Below are positions 1 to 5,475 of a DNA stretch of 5,475 bases, piece by piece. The position numbers and the translations under genes are program-made. The notes beneath the pieces were generated by a model. The model saw only the letters and a list, made by a program, of their open reading frames with translations. It was not told where the DNA came from and did no database searches. How positions within the stretch are numbered: position 1 is the stretch's first letter; each line of letters starts with the position of its first letter. The DNA comes from JBJXHB01 sp046160725. Lineage in GTDB: Bacteria; Pseudomonadota; Gammaproteobacteria; Burkholderiales; Burkholderiaceae_C. The stretch covers positions 1-5,475 of the forward strand of contig JBJXHB010000109.1 of assembly GCA_046160725.1 (NCBI GenBank), given 5' to 3'.

Positions 1-233
1 CGGCTTGTTGGCGCCGACACATATAGGTCGTTGCAGGTTGTGGGGTTTTGGGCGGGTGGGCGGTGCTTCTGGTCAATCGTCGGCGTTAGTCTGCTGTCGT
101 GGACATGGTGATCCGATCGACATGACGCAACAACGTGTCGACCTAAGGCCGACTGTTCGACACATTTCCGCGACACGTCGATTCCTTGTCGTCAGTCCGC
201 AAGCGTCTAGCTGGCAAAGCCCGTCATATCGAC
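1..233. other. Left-edge stretch with no supportable gene
   Basis: This lies downstream of the methyltransferase fragment. Short open frames occur on both strands, but none has a recognisable motif, a convincing ribosome binding site or the third-position GC bias of the real genes here. One minus-strand frame stays open to the left edge from about base 178, but its translation looks random. The motif CGACAC recurs near 14, 156 and 171, and its reverse complement lies near 136, giving weak inverted-repeat potential between about 135 and 177. I assign no function to it. Confidence 0.5.
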
Positions 234-905
234 TCAGACAAGTTTCGCTCGTTTGAGGACGCCAGCGACGATCTCTGCAATCCAGTGGGCAAGGTAGGGC
301 GGAACGGCGTTTCCGACCTGTGTGTACTGGGCGGTCCGATTCCCCAGGAAGACATACGAATCCGGAAACGTTTTCAGCCTCGCGGCTTCACGGACCGTGA
401 AGCTTCTGCACTGCATCGGCTTCGGATGGATGAAGGCATGGCCGTCCTTGGCAATATGACTTGTGACGGTCATGCTGTGACGGCCCGCGATCTGGACGCG
501 GAAGCGGTCCTTGAAGATCGAGTCCTCGACCCTTTCCGGATCAACGTTCTTGTGGCTTGGCAACAGGCTCTTGGGAAAGTCGATCAGCCGGGGGCTCTCG
601 CCCGTCGCTTCGCCGAAGGTTGCTGCAAAAAGATGGCGCACGAGATCACTCGGCATGTGCGCACGGCACTCCTGATGGGTCAGCAGTTCAATGGGTCGGT
701 CGCGGTACCGCTGCGCCAGTCGCCTTGGCCTTCGCTCGACCTGCGAGGCGGGCCTTCGTACCCGGTCAGCACCGGTACCCGGATCGAACACCCTGTCGCG
801 CAACCTTGTCCGGATGTCGAGCAGCCGATCGGCTACGGGCATAGCCGAATCGAATCGCGACCGGCGAAGCTCGGCTACGGCGGTATCGAAGAGGGGGGTG
901 CGCAT
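234..905 (-). pseudogene. C-terminal fragment of a DNA cytosine-5 methyltransferase
   Basis: The intact family transfers a methyl group from S-adenosylmethionine to C5 of cytosine in a target DNA site, usually in a restriction-modification system or as a solitary methylase. Counting from the ATG at 905 the fragment is 223 residues. It shows motif IX (TVREAARL, about residues 170-177, followed by KTFPDSY) and motif X (QVGNAVPP, residues 196-203, bases 297-320). Ahead of these is the target-recognition region typical of the family, with LLTHQECRAHMPSDL and IFKDRFRVQIAGRHS. The frame is open throughout and ends at TGA (234-236). The SAM-binding FxGxG motif, the catalytic Pro-Cys motif IV and the ENV motif are absent, so it cannot be an active enzyme alone. 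No Shine-Dalgarno precedes the ATG, and a PEP-CTERM gene ends 40 bases upstream, so the 5' half seems deleted. Hand-counted GC in four 60-base lines is about 59%, lower than the regulator on the right, which fits acquired DNA. Family assignment is firm; target sequence is unknown. Confidence 0.88.
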
Positions 906-914
906 GCATGCGCA
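899..914. repeat. Perfect 16-bp palindrome at a gene junction
   Basis: Bases 899-914 read TGCGCATGCATGCGCA, identical to their reverse complement. The palindrome covers the first codons of the methyltransferase fragment (ATG at 905-903), close to where its homology stops and before the PEP-CTERM stop codon at 946. It could be a rearrangement scar, a binding site for a dimeric protein, or chance alternation of GC and AT dinucleotides. It has no loop, so it is a poor terminator. Confidence 0.55.
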
Positions 915-945
915 TCGCACACAGCGCCCAACCAAGGACTTGGCC

Positions 946-1569
946 TTAGCCTGGCCGCACTCTGCGCGCCACCACGGCCGCGCCTAACGCCAGCAGCACC
1001 AGGCCCTGCGGCTCTGGCACTGAGGCTGGGGTGTCGACGATCACGTCGCCGGGGCGCACGGCGACAGCAAACGCGGAAAGCACGCTGGGCGTGAAGAAGC
1101 TGCTGCCGTTGACGAGAACCTGCGCGCCGCTGACCGGATCGAGGGCCCAATTGCCACGGCTTCCCCCAATGAGGCAGACGGGTCCGACTTGGAATTGGCA
1201 GATGAACGGTGACGCCGTCGAAGACCAGTAGACGTTGCGGTACGGGCCAGGCGCACCCGGACCGACATTCGTGAACTGACTCACCGTGGTCAGGTCGCCG
1301 ACCTCTCCAGCCAGGCCGGTCAGTAGACCAATGTCGGGCAGACTCCAGTCCGAAAAGCCACCGTATACAAGGTCGTGCGCCCAGCTTGCGGCACTGTTGC
1401 CACTGTTGAACGACCCTCCGAACTTCCAGTCCGACAGCCAGGTAATGTTGCGCGTACTGTCATAAACCATCCCACCAGGCCGGGAAATCAGTGCCGCCTG
1501 CGCGCCATGGGCCAAGGCCACCGTGGCGAATGCTGCGGCCAAGAACCGCAGAGCCGTTTGAGATTTCAT
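946..1569 (-). CDS. PEP-CTERM sorting-domain protein with DUF1566/Lcl-type domain
   Basis: This is a 207-residue secreted protein of the exosortase-sorted class. Residues 1-25 form a signal peptide: MK start, hydrophobic core LAAAFATVALA, and an AQA cleavage site before ALIS. The middle has the features of the DUF1566/Lcl domain common in betaproteobacterial PEP-CTERM proteins: GMVYDSTRNITWLSDW, then WAHDLVYGGFSDWSLPD, then YWSSTAS, and a terminal AVAVRPGD. The C-terminus is a textbook PEP-CTERM signal: VPEP at 184-187, a hydrophobic segment LVLLALGAAVV, then the basic ARRVR tail. Family knowledge predicts export by Sec, processing by an exosortase (EpsH/XrtA type) encoded elsewhere, and a role linked to exopolysaccharide or the cell surface. 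The specific function is unknown. I chose the ATG at 1569 because it begins the signal peptide and has an AAAGG ribosome binding site six bases upstream; the frame extends 22 codons further without such support. No frameshift is visible. No downstream terminator is evident before the methyltransferase fragment on the same strand. Confidence 0.9.
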   Translation of the reverse strand: MKSQTALRFLAAAFATVALAHGAQAALISRPGGMVYDSTRNITWLSDWKFGGSFNSGNSAASWAHDLVYGGFSDWSLPDIGLLTGLAGEVGDLTTVSQFTNVGPGAPGPYRNVYWSSTASPFICQFQVGPVCLIGGSRGNWALDPVSGAQVLVNGSSFFTPSVLSAFAVAVRPGDVIVDTPASVPEPQGLVLLALGAAVVARRVRPG

Positions 1570-1575
1570 GTTGGA

Positions 1576-1580
1576 CCTTT
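1576..1580 (-). promoter_or_regulatory. Ribosome binding site of the PEP-CTERM gene
   Basis: On the minus strand the sequence AAAGG lies six bases before the ATG at 1569. This decides the start in favour of the signal-peptide methionine rather than the upstream extension of the frame. I could not identify a convincing -35/-10 pair between here and the repeat at 1656. Confidence 0.6.
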
Positions 1581-1655
1581 GTCGATGAACGAGCTGATGC
1601 AGGGCAATGGAGCGTCGCTGGCCGACGGCCGGCACACGCGCCCCTGCGCTGTTGC

Positions 1656-1769
1656 TGACGGCATTGCAACTTCGTCAGGGTCGGAAGTCTTGAACGCCTC
1701 TTGAAAGTTGCTTGAATCCTGAAGCCGCCTGGCCCCGAATTGGTTGGACTTCGACGACCTCTGGCTCGA
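1656..1769 (+). repeat. Duplicated regulator-upstream segment, copy A
   Basis: This segment aligns with 3086-3198 at an offset of 1430 bases, changing to 1429 after a one-base indel within 1731-1743. Leaving out the indel stretch, 85 of 101 positions match. It covers about 60 bases upstream of a start codon and the first codons of a winged-helix gene. Identity is highest (27 of 28) over 1689-1716, which contains the three TTGAA repeats. Similarity fades on both sides. It is a diverged paralogous segment, not a fresh copy. Confidence 0.85.
1690..1716 (+). promoter_or_regulatory. Candidate winged-helix operator (three TTGAA repeats, 11-bp period), copy A
   Basis: TTGAA begins at 1690, 1701 and 1712, an exact 11-base spacing that puts all three on the same DNA face. 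The array sits just before the position (1719) corresponding to the start codon of the intact regulator. OmpR/PhoB-family winged helices are known to bind direct repeats of about 11 bp. That this is an operator is inference from spacing, conservation and position. Confidence 0.5.
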
Positions 1770-1808
1770 GCTACCGGGCGAGCAAAGGCGGCAACGCGGC
1801 ATGCCGAC
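1719..1808 (+). pseudogene. 5' remnant of a paralogous winged-helix regulator
   Basis: The start of the intact regulator at 3149 aligns here. The equivalent of its GTG is CTG at 1719, and one extra base within 1731-1743 shifts the frame. After the shift, the frame from 1744 reads LDFDDLWLELPGEQ, the counterpart of LAFDDFVLDPQAAQ in the intact protein: the first beta strands of an OmpR-type winged helix. The rest of the DNA-binding domain is missing. Recognisable coding fades by about 1808, shortly before the converging Bug pseudogene ends at 1834. The right boundary is approximate. The remnant cannot make a working protein. Its main interest is that the repeat array in front of it is still conserved. 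Confidence 0.65.
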
Positions 1809-1833
1809 GCGTCCGTGGTGGTGCAGCAAGGCC

Positions 1834-2829
1834 CTATTCCATCCGGATGTTGTTCTCGGCGATCAGCGCCTGGTACTGCGCCCGCTCGTCGCGCATGTAG
1901 TGCCCGAAGTCTTGCGGCGAGGTGCCCGGGGAGAGTGCGCCGAGCTTGCTCAGGAACTCGCGGAACTTCGGGCGTTGCGCAGCACGGTTGCTGGCCTGGC
2001 CCAGCCGCTCGATCACCGCGGCCGGCGTGCCGCCAGGTGCCGCCAGGTGCCACCAGGCCGGCCCAGGCACGGGCGGCGTACGCCGGGTAGCCGGCCCCCG
2101 GCAAAGGTGGGCACCTCGGGCAGCACCGGCGTGCGGCCGGCGCTGGCCACCGCCAGCGCGCGCAGCTTGCCGCTGCGCACGTGGTCGGCCAGCGTGATCA
2201 GCGGATAGAACGTGGCGTCCACGGTGCCGGCCACGACGTCGGTCTGCCAGTGCGCCGAGCCATCGGGCACATGGTTCAAGCGGATGCCGGCCAGCTTCTG
2301 CAGCCACTCCCCCGTCAGATGCTGGAACCCGCCCACGCCGTTGCTGGCGTAGCTGATCTGGCCGGGTTTTGACTTCGCCAGCGCGATGAAGTCCGCCAGC
2401 GTCTGCACCGGCAGCTTGGCGTTGACGTACAGCAGCCACGGGTGCTCGATGAAGCGGGTGACCGGCGCCAGGTCCTTCTCGGCACTGAACAGCGGCCGGT
2501 CAAACAGCCGGGGGTTGGCCGTCAGGTTGCTGGGTGTGCCGCCGCCCAGCGTGTAGCCGTCGGGCGCGGCCTTGGCGACGGCCTCCAGGCCCAGCAAGCC
2601 GCTGAAGCCGGGCTTGTTCTCGATGAGCACTTGCTGGCACAACTCGAGCTGCAGCATGGCGGCGAGTTGGCGGGCTTCCACGTCCGGGCCGGCCCCGGGG
2701 CGAATAGCCGACGACGATGCGCACCGGGCGATCGGGATAGCCCTGGGCCTTGGCCGGGCCGCAGGCCAGGCCCATCAGGCCGGCGGCCGGGCTGCTGCCC
2801 ATGAGGGCCAGTACTCGACGACGCAGCAT
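1834..2829 (-). pseudogene. Bug/TctC-family periplasmic solute receptor, frameshifted
   Basis: Bug proteins are periplasmic solute receptors, often of carboxylates, and relate to the TctC subunit of tripartite tricarboxylate transporters; many are orphans in Burkholderiales. The ATG at 2829 follows an AAGGAG site and starts a basic signal peptide (MLRRRVLAL) with an AKA cleavage site. The mature part begins YPDRPVRIVVGYSP, typical of the family, and continues with APDGYTL, LAKSKPGQISYAS, VPDGSAHWQTDVVAG, LRALAVASAGRTPVLPEVPTF and APGGTPAAVIERL, ending NNIRME before TAG (1834-1836). The reading frame changes three times: an extra base in CCCCGGGG at 2693-2700, an extra G in the CCCCC run at 2095-2099 (plus-strand view), and a 10-base tandem duplication near 2029-2050. 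The insertions total 12 bases, so the last part returns to the original frame, and removing them gives about 327 residues, the normal family length. As written it would be translated only to the first shift. The two single-base changes could be sequencing errors; the duplication is harder to explain that way. Confidence 0.87.
2029..2050. repeat. 10-bp tandem duplication inside the Bug gene
   Basis: On the plus strand the unit GCCGCCAGGT occurs twice in tandem, followed by a third, imperfect unit GCCACCAGG. On the coding strand this doubles the codons around the APGGT motif, giving APGGTWRHAG in one frame and APGGTPAAV in the other. A single unit restores the expected APGGTPAAVIERL. The shift is +10, so it breaks the frame. 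Replication slippage is the likely cause. Confidence 0.75.
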
Positions 2830-3020
2830 CACGCTTCTCCTTGGGGTTGAGACTGGGTCTGCAGGGCTTGGTCGGTGGGCAATGCCGGTGGCAGCCAGAC
2901 CGCATCGGCCGACAGCGCCAACCGGTTGGCCTCGGTGAGTCTGGTCAGCGTAGGCTGCATCGCCGTGCGGCTGCCTGGCAACACACGGGACAAGTCGGCT
3001 TTGGCCTTGTGGCGTAGTGC
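2829..3020 (-). pseudogene. 63-codon C-terminal tail of an unidentified gene upstream of the Bug gene
   Basis: A frame bounded upstream by TAG (3021-3023) runs to TGA at 2829-2831. It reads ALRHKAKADLSRVLPG, then LTRLTEANRLALSADAVW, then a Pro/Gln-rich end. The stop overlaps the ATG of the Bug gene by one base (TGATG), a layout typical of translationally coupled operon genes, and the Bug Shine-Dalgarno lies inside its last codons. This supports it as a real gene end. I do not recognise the family. The helical, basic start and disordered end suggest the tail of a larger protein. The internal ATG (2960-2958) would give only 43 residues and has no clear ribosome binding site, so a 5' truncation is more likely than a small intact gene. 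Confidence 0.5.
2837..2842 (-). promoter_or_regulatory. Shine-Dalgarno of the Bug gene
   Basis: AAGGAG on the minus strand lies seven bases before the ATG at 2829. It is a strong match and fixes the start. It falls within the last codons of the preceding open frame, consistent with coupled translation. Confidence 0.8.
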
Positions 3021-3085
3021 CTAGGAACCGTGCTTGGCAGGCCTCAGAGTGGGTCGATCGGAACCGTTGATCCGGGCCCCGACAA
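3021..3085. other. Junction between the Bug-operon tail and the regulator leader
   Basis: This stretch lies between the stop-bounded tail of the unidentified minus-strand gene and the start of the duplicated regulator leader. It carries a weak imperfect hairpin (TGCCTAG pairing with CTTGGCA, about 3018-3039) and no coding signal I can support. It probably contains the point where the upstream minus-strand gene was cut. Confidence 0.4.
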
Positions 3086-3198
3086 TGACCGCATTGCAGC
3101 GTGGTCCGGGTTTGAAGCCTTGAACGCCACTTGAAAGTTGCTTGAAACGTGAAGCCGCCCGCCCCCACCCGATTGGCCTTCGACGACTTCGTGCTCGA
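3086..3198 (+). repeat. Duplicated regulator-upstream segment, copy B
   Basis: This is the partner of 1656-1769, in the same orientation. It includes the leader and first 16-17 codons of the intact regulator. Shared landmarks are GCATTGCA at 3091, the three TTGAA repeats, GAAGCCGCC at 3151 and TTCGACGAC at 3179. An additional TTGAA at 3112 occurs only in this copy and is off the 11-base register. Confidence 0.85.
3120..3146 (+). promoter_or_regulatory. Candidate winged-helix operator (three TTGAA repeats, 11-bp period), copy B
   Basis: TTGAA begins at 3120, 3131 and 3142. The last copy ends two bases before the GTG start at 3149. The only Shine-Dalgarno-like sequence (GAAAG, 3133-3137) lies inside the array, so a protein bound here would cover the translation start region on the DNA. 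Direct repeats at 11-bp spacing suit head-to-tail binding by the winged-helix domain encoded immediately downstream. Autoregulation is inferred, not shown. Confidence 0.55.
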
Positions 3199-5475
3199 CC
3201 CGCAGGCCGCGCAGCTGTTGCGCCAGGGGCGTGAGGTCGAACTCCGGCCCAAGTCTTTCGAGGTGCTGTGCCAGCTGGTCGACAACGCCGAGCGGGTGCT
3301 GTCGCGTGACGAGCTGGCGGCCTCGGTGTGGCAGGGCCGCGTGGCCAGCGACGAGACCATCGCCCAATGCATCAGCGACATCCGTCGCGCGTTGGCCGAC
3401 GCCGGCCCGCGCCTGCTGCAGACCGTGCCGCGGCGCGGTTACGTGCTGCGGGTGGCGGTGCGGCCGGTGCATGCCGGCCTGGCGGCAGAGCCGTCGTCGC
3501 CGCAGCCGGCACCCGACGCGATTGGCCACCTGCCCTCGGCACTGGCGCCGCTGCTGGGCCGGGCGGCGGCCTTGCAGGACACGCAGCGGCTGCTGCAGAC
3601 CACCCGCTGCCTGACCCTCACCGGCCCTGGCGGTGCCGGCAAGACGCGCCTGGCCCTGGCGCTGGCCGAGTCGGTGCGCGACCAGTTCCCGGGTGGCGTG
3701 TGGTGGGTTGAGCTGGACCGGGTGAGCGACCCGCAGCACATTGCCGAGACCATTGCCTTCACCGTGGGGGCATCCAACCCCCAGCAGCCGACCCTGCAGG
3801 CCCTGGTGGCCCAACTCAAGGGGCGCCCTGCCTTGCTGGTGCTGGACAACTGCGAACACCTGGTCGACGGCTGCGCCGAGCTGGCCGTGCAGCTGCTGCG
3901 CGCCCTGCCGGCGCTGCGCGTGCTGGCCACCAGCCGCGAGGCCCTGCGCATTGCGGGCGAGGTGGCGTGGTCCGTGCCGCCGCTGGACCTGCCCGACGCC
4001 ACGGCCGATCAGTCCTGGGACGACCTGCTGTGCATCCCGTCGGTGCAACTGCTGGTGCAGCGCATCCGCCAGCATGACCCCCGTTTCACCCCCGCACCCG
4101 GGCAGGCGACGAGCCTGGTGCGCATCTGCCGCGCGCTGGACGGCCTGCCGCTGGCGCTGGAGCTGGTGGCCGCACAGGTCGGCCCGCAAAGCCTGGACCA
4201 GGTGGCGGCGCGCCTGGACAGCAGCCTGCAGTTGCTGACGCTGGGGCAGCGCGGCGGCCTGCCCCACCACCAGACCATGTCGGCGGCGGTGGACTGGGGT
4301 CATCAGCGGCTGAACGAGGCCGAGCGGGCGGTCTTTGCGCGCCTGTCGGTCTTTGTGGGCGGGTGGACGCTGGACAGCGCCGTGGCCGCCTGCCAGGGCC
4401 TGCCCATCGCCGACGACGAGGTGCCCGCGCTGCTGGGCCGCCTGCACCGCGTGTCGATGGTGCTGGTGCAGGAAGAGGCTCCCGCGCCGGGCGCTGACGG
4501 CAGCGTGCGCTTCCGGATGCTGGAACCGATCCGCCAGTTCGCCAGCGAGAAGCTGCAGGCGCTGGGGCATTCGACCGCCGTCAGGCACCAACTGCTGGCG
4601 TGGTACGTTGGGCGCTGCAAGGCCGTGGCGACTCAACTGGCGGGGCCACACCAGGCCCAGGGCTACCGTTTCCTGGCCGCCGAGTTCGACAACCTGCGCG
4701 CGCTGCTGGCCTGGAGCCGGCAGGCCGACTTGGCAAGCGGCCTGCAACTGGCCGCCGACCTGTGGCGCTTCTGGCAGGTGAAGGGCCACGCCAAGGAGCT
4801 GCTGGCCTGGTTCGACGATGCGCTGCCCCGGGCCAACGACGTGCCTGCGCTGGTGCGGGCCGAGGCCAGCAATGCGGCCGGCGTGATGGCCCGCACCTGC
4901 GGCCGCTACGCCGACGCCGTGCGGCTGCACACCACCGCGATGCACCTGCAGCGCGAACTGGGCCGCCGCCGCGGCGAGGCGGTGGCCTTGAACAACCTGT
5001 GCGTGGTGGCGCGCGACCAGTACGACCACCCCTCGGTCGAGCGCCATGGCCGCGCCAGCCTGCAGATTGCCCGCGAGATCGGCGACCGCCACCTCGAGGG
5101 CCTGGGCCTGATGCACCTGGGCACCGCCTTGCGCGGGCAGGGCCGTGCCGCCGATGCCGAAGCCAGCTTCCGGCAGAGCTTTGAGATCTTCACCGAGCTG
5201 GGCGAGACGCGGGCCCTGGGCGCACTGCTCAACTTCCTGGGCAACCTGGCCCTGGCCGGGGGGCGCTGGGCCGAGGCCGGGCGCTGTTTCGACGAGAGCC
5301 TGGTGCTGAACCAGGCGCTGGGCGACCACTGGGGACTGGGCATTTCCACCTGCAACCAGGCGGCGCTGCGCGTGGCCACCCACGACCCCGCGGCGGCCCT
5401 GCCGATCTTGATGCAGAGCTTGGCCCACTACCGCCAGGCGGGGGCGCGGCACGGCATGGAAGAGTGCTTCGAGCT
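3149..5475 (+). CDS. Winged-helix / STAND-type ATPase / TPR transcriptional regulator (3' end beyond window)
   Basis: This frame has 775 codons without a stop. Residues 8-101 form an OmpR/CadC-type winged helix: FDDFVLDPQ, LRPKSFEVLCQLV, VLSRDELAASVW, then the recognition helix (SDETIAQCISDIRRALAD) and the wing (PRRGYVLR, 94-101). After a short linker comes a STAND-like ATPase: P-loop GPGGAGKT at 159-166, Walker B LLVLDNCEHL around 229-238, LATSRE at 259-264 and GLPLA at 332-336. The segments from TMSAAVDW (377) and LEPIRQFASEKL (458) belong to the following helical/winged part. From about residue 572 to the edge are TPR-like helical pairs (GRYADAVRLHTTAMHLQRELG; GRAADAEASFRQSFEIFTELGE). Family logic: a ligand or partner sensed by the TPR/ATPase part switches DNA binding; the signal is unknown. 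An in-frame TGA at 3143-3145 excludes an earlier start, so GTG at 3149 is the first possible; TTG at 3173 is less likely because it would lose conserved residues. No phosphoacceptor domain is present. Two hand-counted lines are about 74% GC. Confidence 0.92.
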   Translation, partial: MKPPAPTRLAFDDFVLDPQAAQLLRQGREVELRPKSFEVLCQLVDNAERVLSRDELAASVWQGRVASDETIAQCISDIRRALADAGPRLLQTVPRRGYVLRVAVRPVHAGLAAEPSSPQPAPDAIGHLPSALAPLLGRAAALQDTQRLLQTTRCLTLTGPGGAGKTRLALALAESVRDQFPGGVWWVELDRVSDPQHIAETIAFTVGASNPQQPTLQALVAQLKGRPALLVLDNCEHLVDGCAELAVQLLRALPALRVLATSREALRIAGEVAWSVPPLDLPDATADQSWDDLLCIPSVQLLVQRIRQHDPRFTPAPGQATSLVRICRALDGLPLALELVAAQVGPQSLDQVAARLDSSLQLLTLGQRGGLPHHQTMSAAVDWGHQRLNEAERAVFARLSVFVGGWTLDSAVAACQGLPIADDEVPALLGRLHRVSMVLVQEEAPAPGADGSVRFRMLEPIRQFASEKLQALGHSTAVRHQLLAWYVGRCKAVATQLAGPHQAQGYRFLAAEFDNLRALLAWSRQADLASGLQLAADLWRFWQVKGHAKELLAWFDDALPRANDVPALVRAEASNAAGVMARTCGRYADAVRLHTTAMHLQRELGRRRGEAVALNNLCVVARDQYDHPSVERHGRASLQIAREIGDRHLEGLGLMHLGTALRGQGRAADAEASFRQSFEIFTELGETRALGALLNFLGNLALAGGRWAEAGRCFDESLVLNQALGDHWGLGISTCNQAALRVATHDPAAALPILMQSLAHYRQAGARHGMEECFE

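Noticed and set aside
135..177. Inverted CGTGTCG/CGACACG pair as a terminator or attachment site
   Set aside because: The arms are short, the spacing is about 30 bases and there is no T run or integrase nearby; similar CGACAC words recur by chance in the same stretch.
186..1094. 302-codon plus-strand open frame
   Set aside because: It runs antisense through both the methyltransferase motifs and the PEP-CTERM C-terminus, so it spans two unrelated genes and has no recognisable domain.
1656..3146. Conserved antisense peptide in both repeat copies (SSNFQ-x-AFK pattern)
   Set aside because: The shared residues follow from the near-identical TTGAA array. A second antisense frame is also open in both copies, so there is no sign of protein-level selection.
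1656..3198. Insertion sequence bounded by the two direct repeats
   Set aside because: There is no transposase, no terminal inverted repeats and no short target duplication. The repeats are diverged gene leaders with coding sequence, not element ends.
3044..5452. 802-codon minus-strand open frame
   Set aside because: Its translation is Gln/Ala/Arg/Gly-rich without domains, and it is exactly antisense to a frame with a full set of conserved regulator motifs.
3149..5475. Antiphage STAND (Avs-like) defence protein
   Set aside because: The protein starts with an OmpR/CadC-type DNA-binding domain rather than a nuclease or other toxic effector, which points to transcriptional regulation. The nearby methyltransferase piece is only a fragment.
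1..5475. CRISPR array, tRNA or rRNA
   Set aside because: I found no regularly spaced 25-40 base repeats, no tRNA-like cloverleaf with a TTCRA arm, and no rRNA-like conserved blocks on reading both strands.

Overview
The window looks like a piece of a high-GC betaproteobacterial chromosome, most likely Burkholderiales. The evidence is a Bug/TctC-type periplasmic solute receptor, a PEP-CTERM (exosortase-sorted) protein, GC-rich codon third positions, and a large winged-helix/ATPase/TPR regulator. The species cannot be named from this sequence.

Layout, left to right. Bases 1-233 hold no gene I can support. Bases 234-905 (minus strand) carry the C-terminal part of a DNA cytosine-5 methyltransferase, with motifs IX and X present and the catalytic half missing. 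Bases 946-1569 (minus) encode an apparently complete 207-aa PEP-CTERM protein with a DUF1566/Lcl-type domain. Bases 1656-1769 are a degraded copy of the upstream region and first codons of a winged-helix regulator. Bases 1834-2829 (minus) are a Bug receptor gene broken by three frame lesions (+1, +1, +10). Just upstream of it, overlapping by one base, is the 63-codon tail of an unidentified gene (2829-3020). From 3149 to the right edge (plus strand) runs the largest real gene: a GTG-started regulator with a winged-helix DNA-binding domain, a STAND-type P-loop ATPase and TPR-like repeats. It is cut by the window end. A very long open frame antisense to it is a GC-rich shadow.

How it fits together. 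This is an accessory or decaying region: three gene fragments or pseudogenes lie between two better-preserved genes. The 3149 regulator and the 1719 remnant share about 100 bp of related sequence (85 of 101 ungapped positions identical). Its best-conserved part is three direct TTGAA repeats at an exact 11-bp period, placed just before the start codon. Because OmpR/PhoB-type winged helices bind head-to-tail repeats with this spacing, the simplest reading is that these repeats are the regulator's own operator. I see no complete multi-gene defence, transport or CRISPR system.
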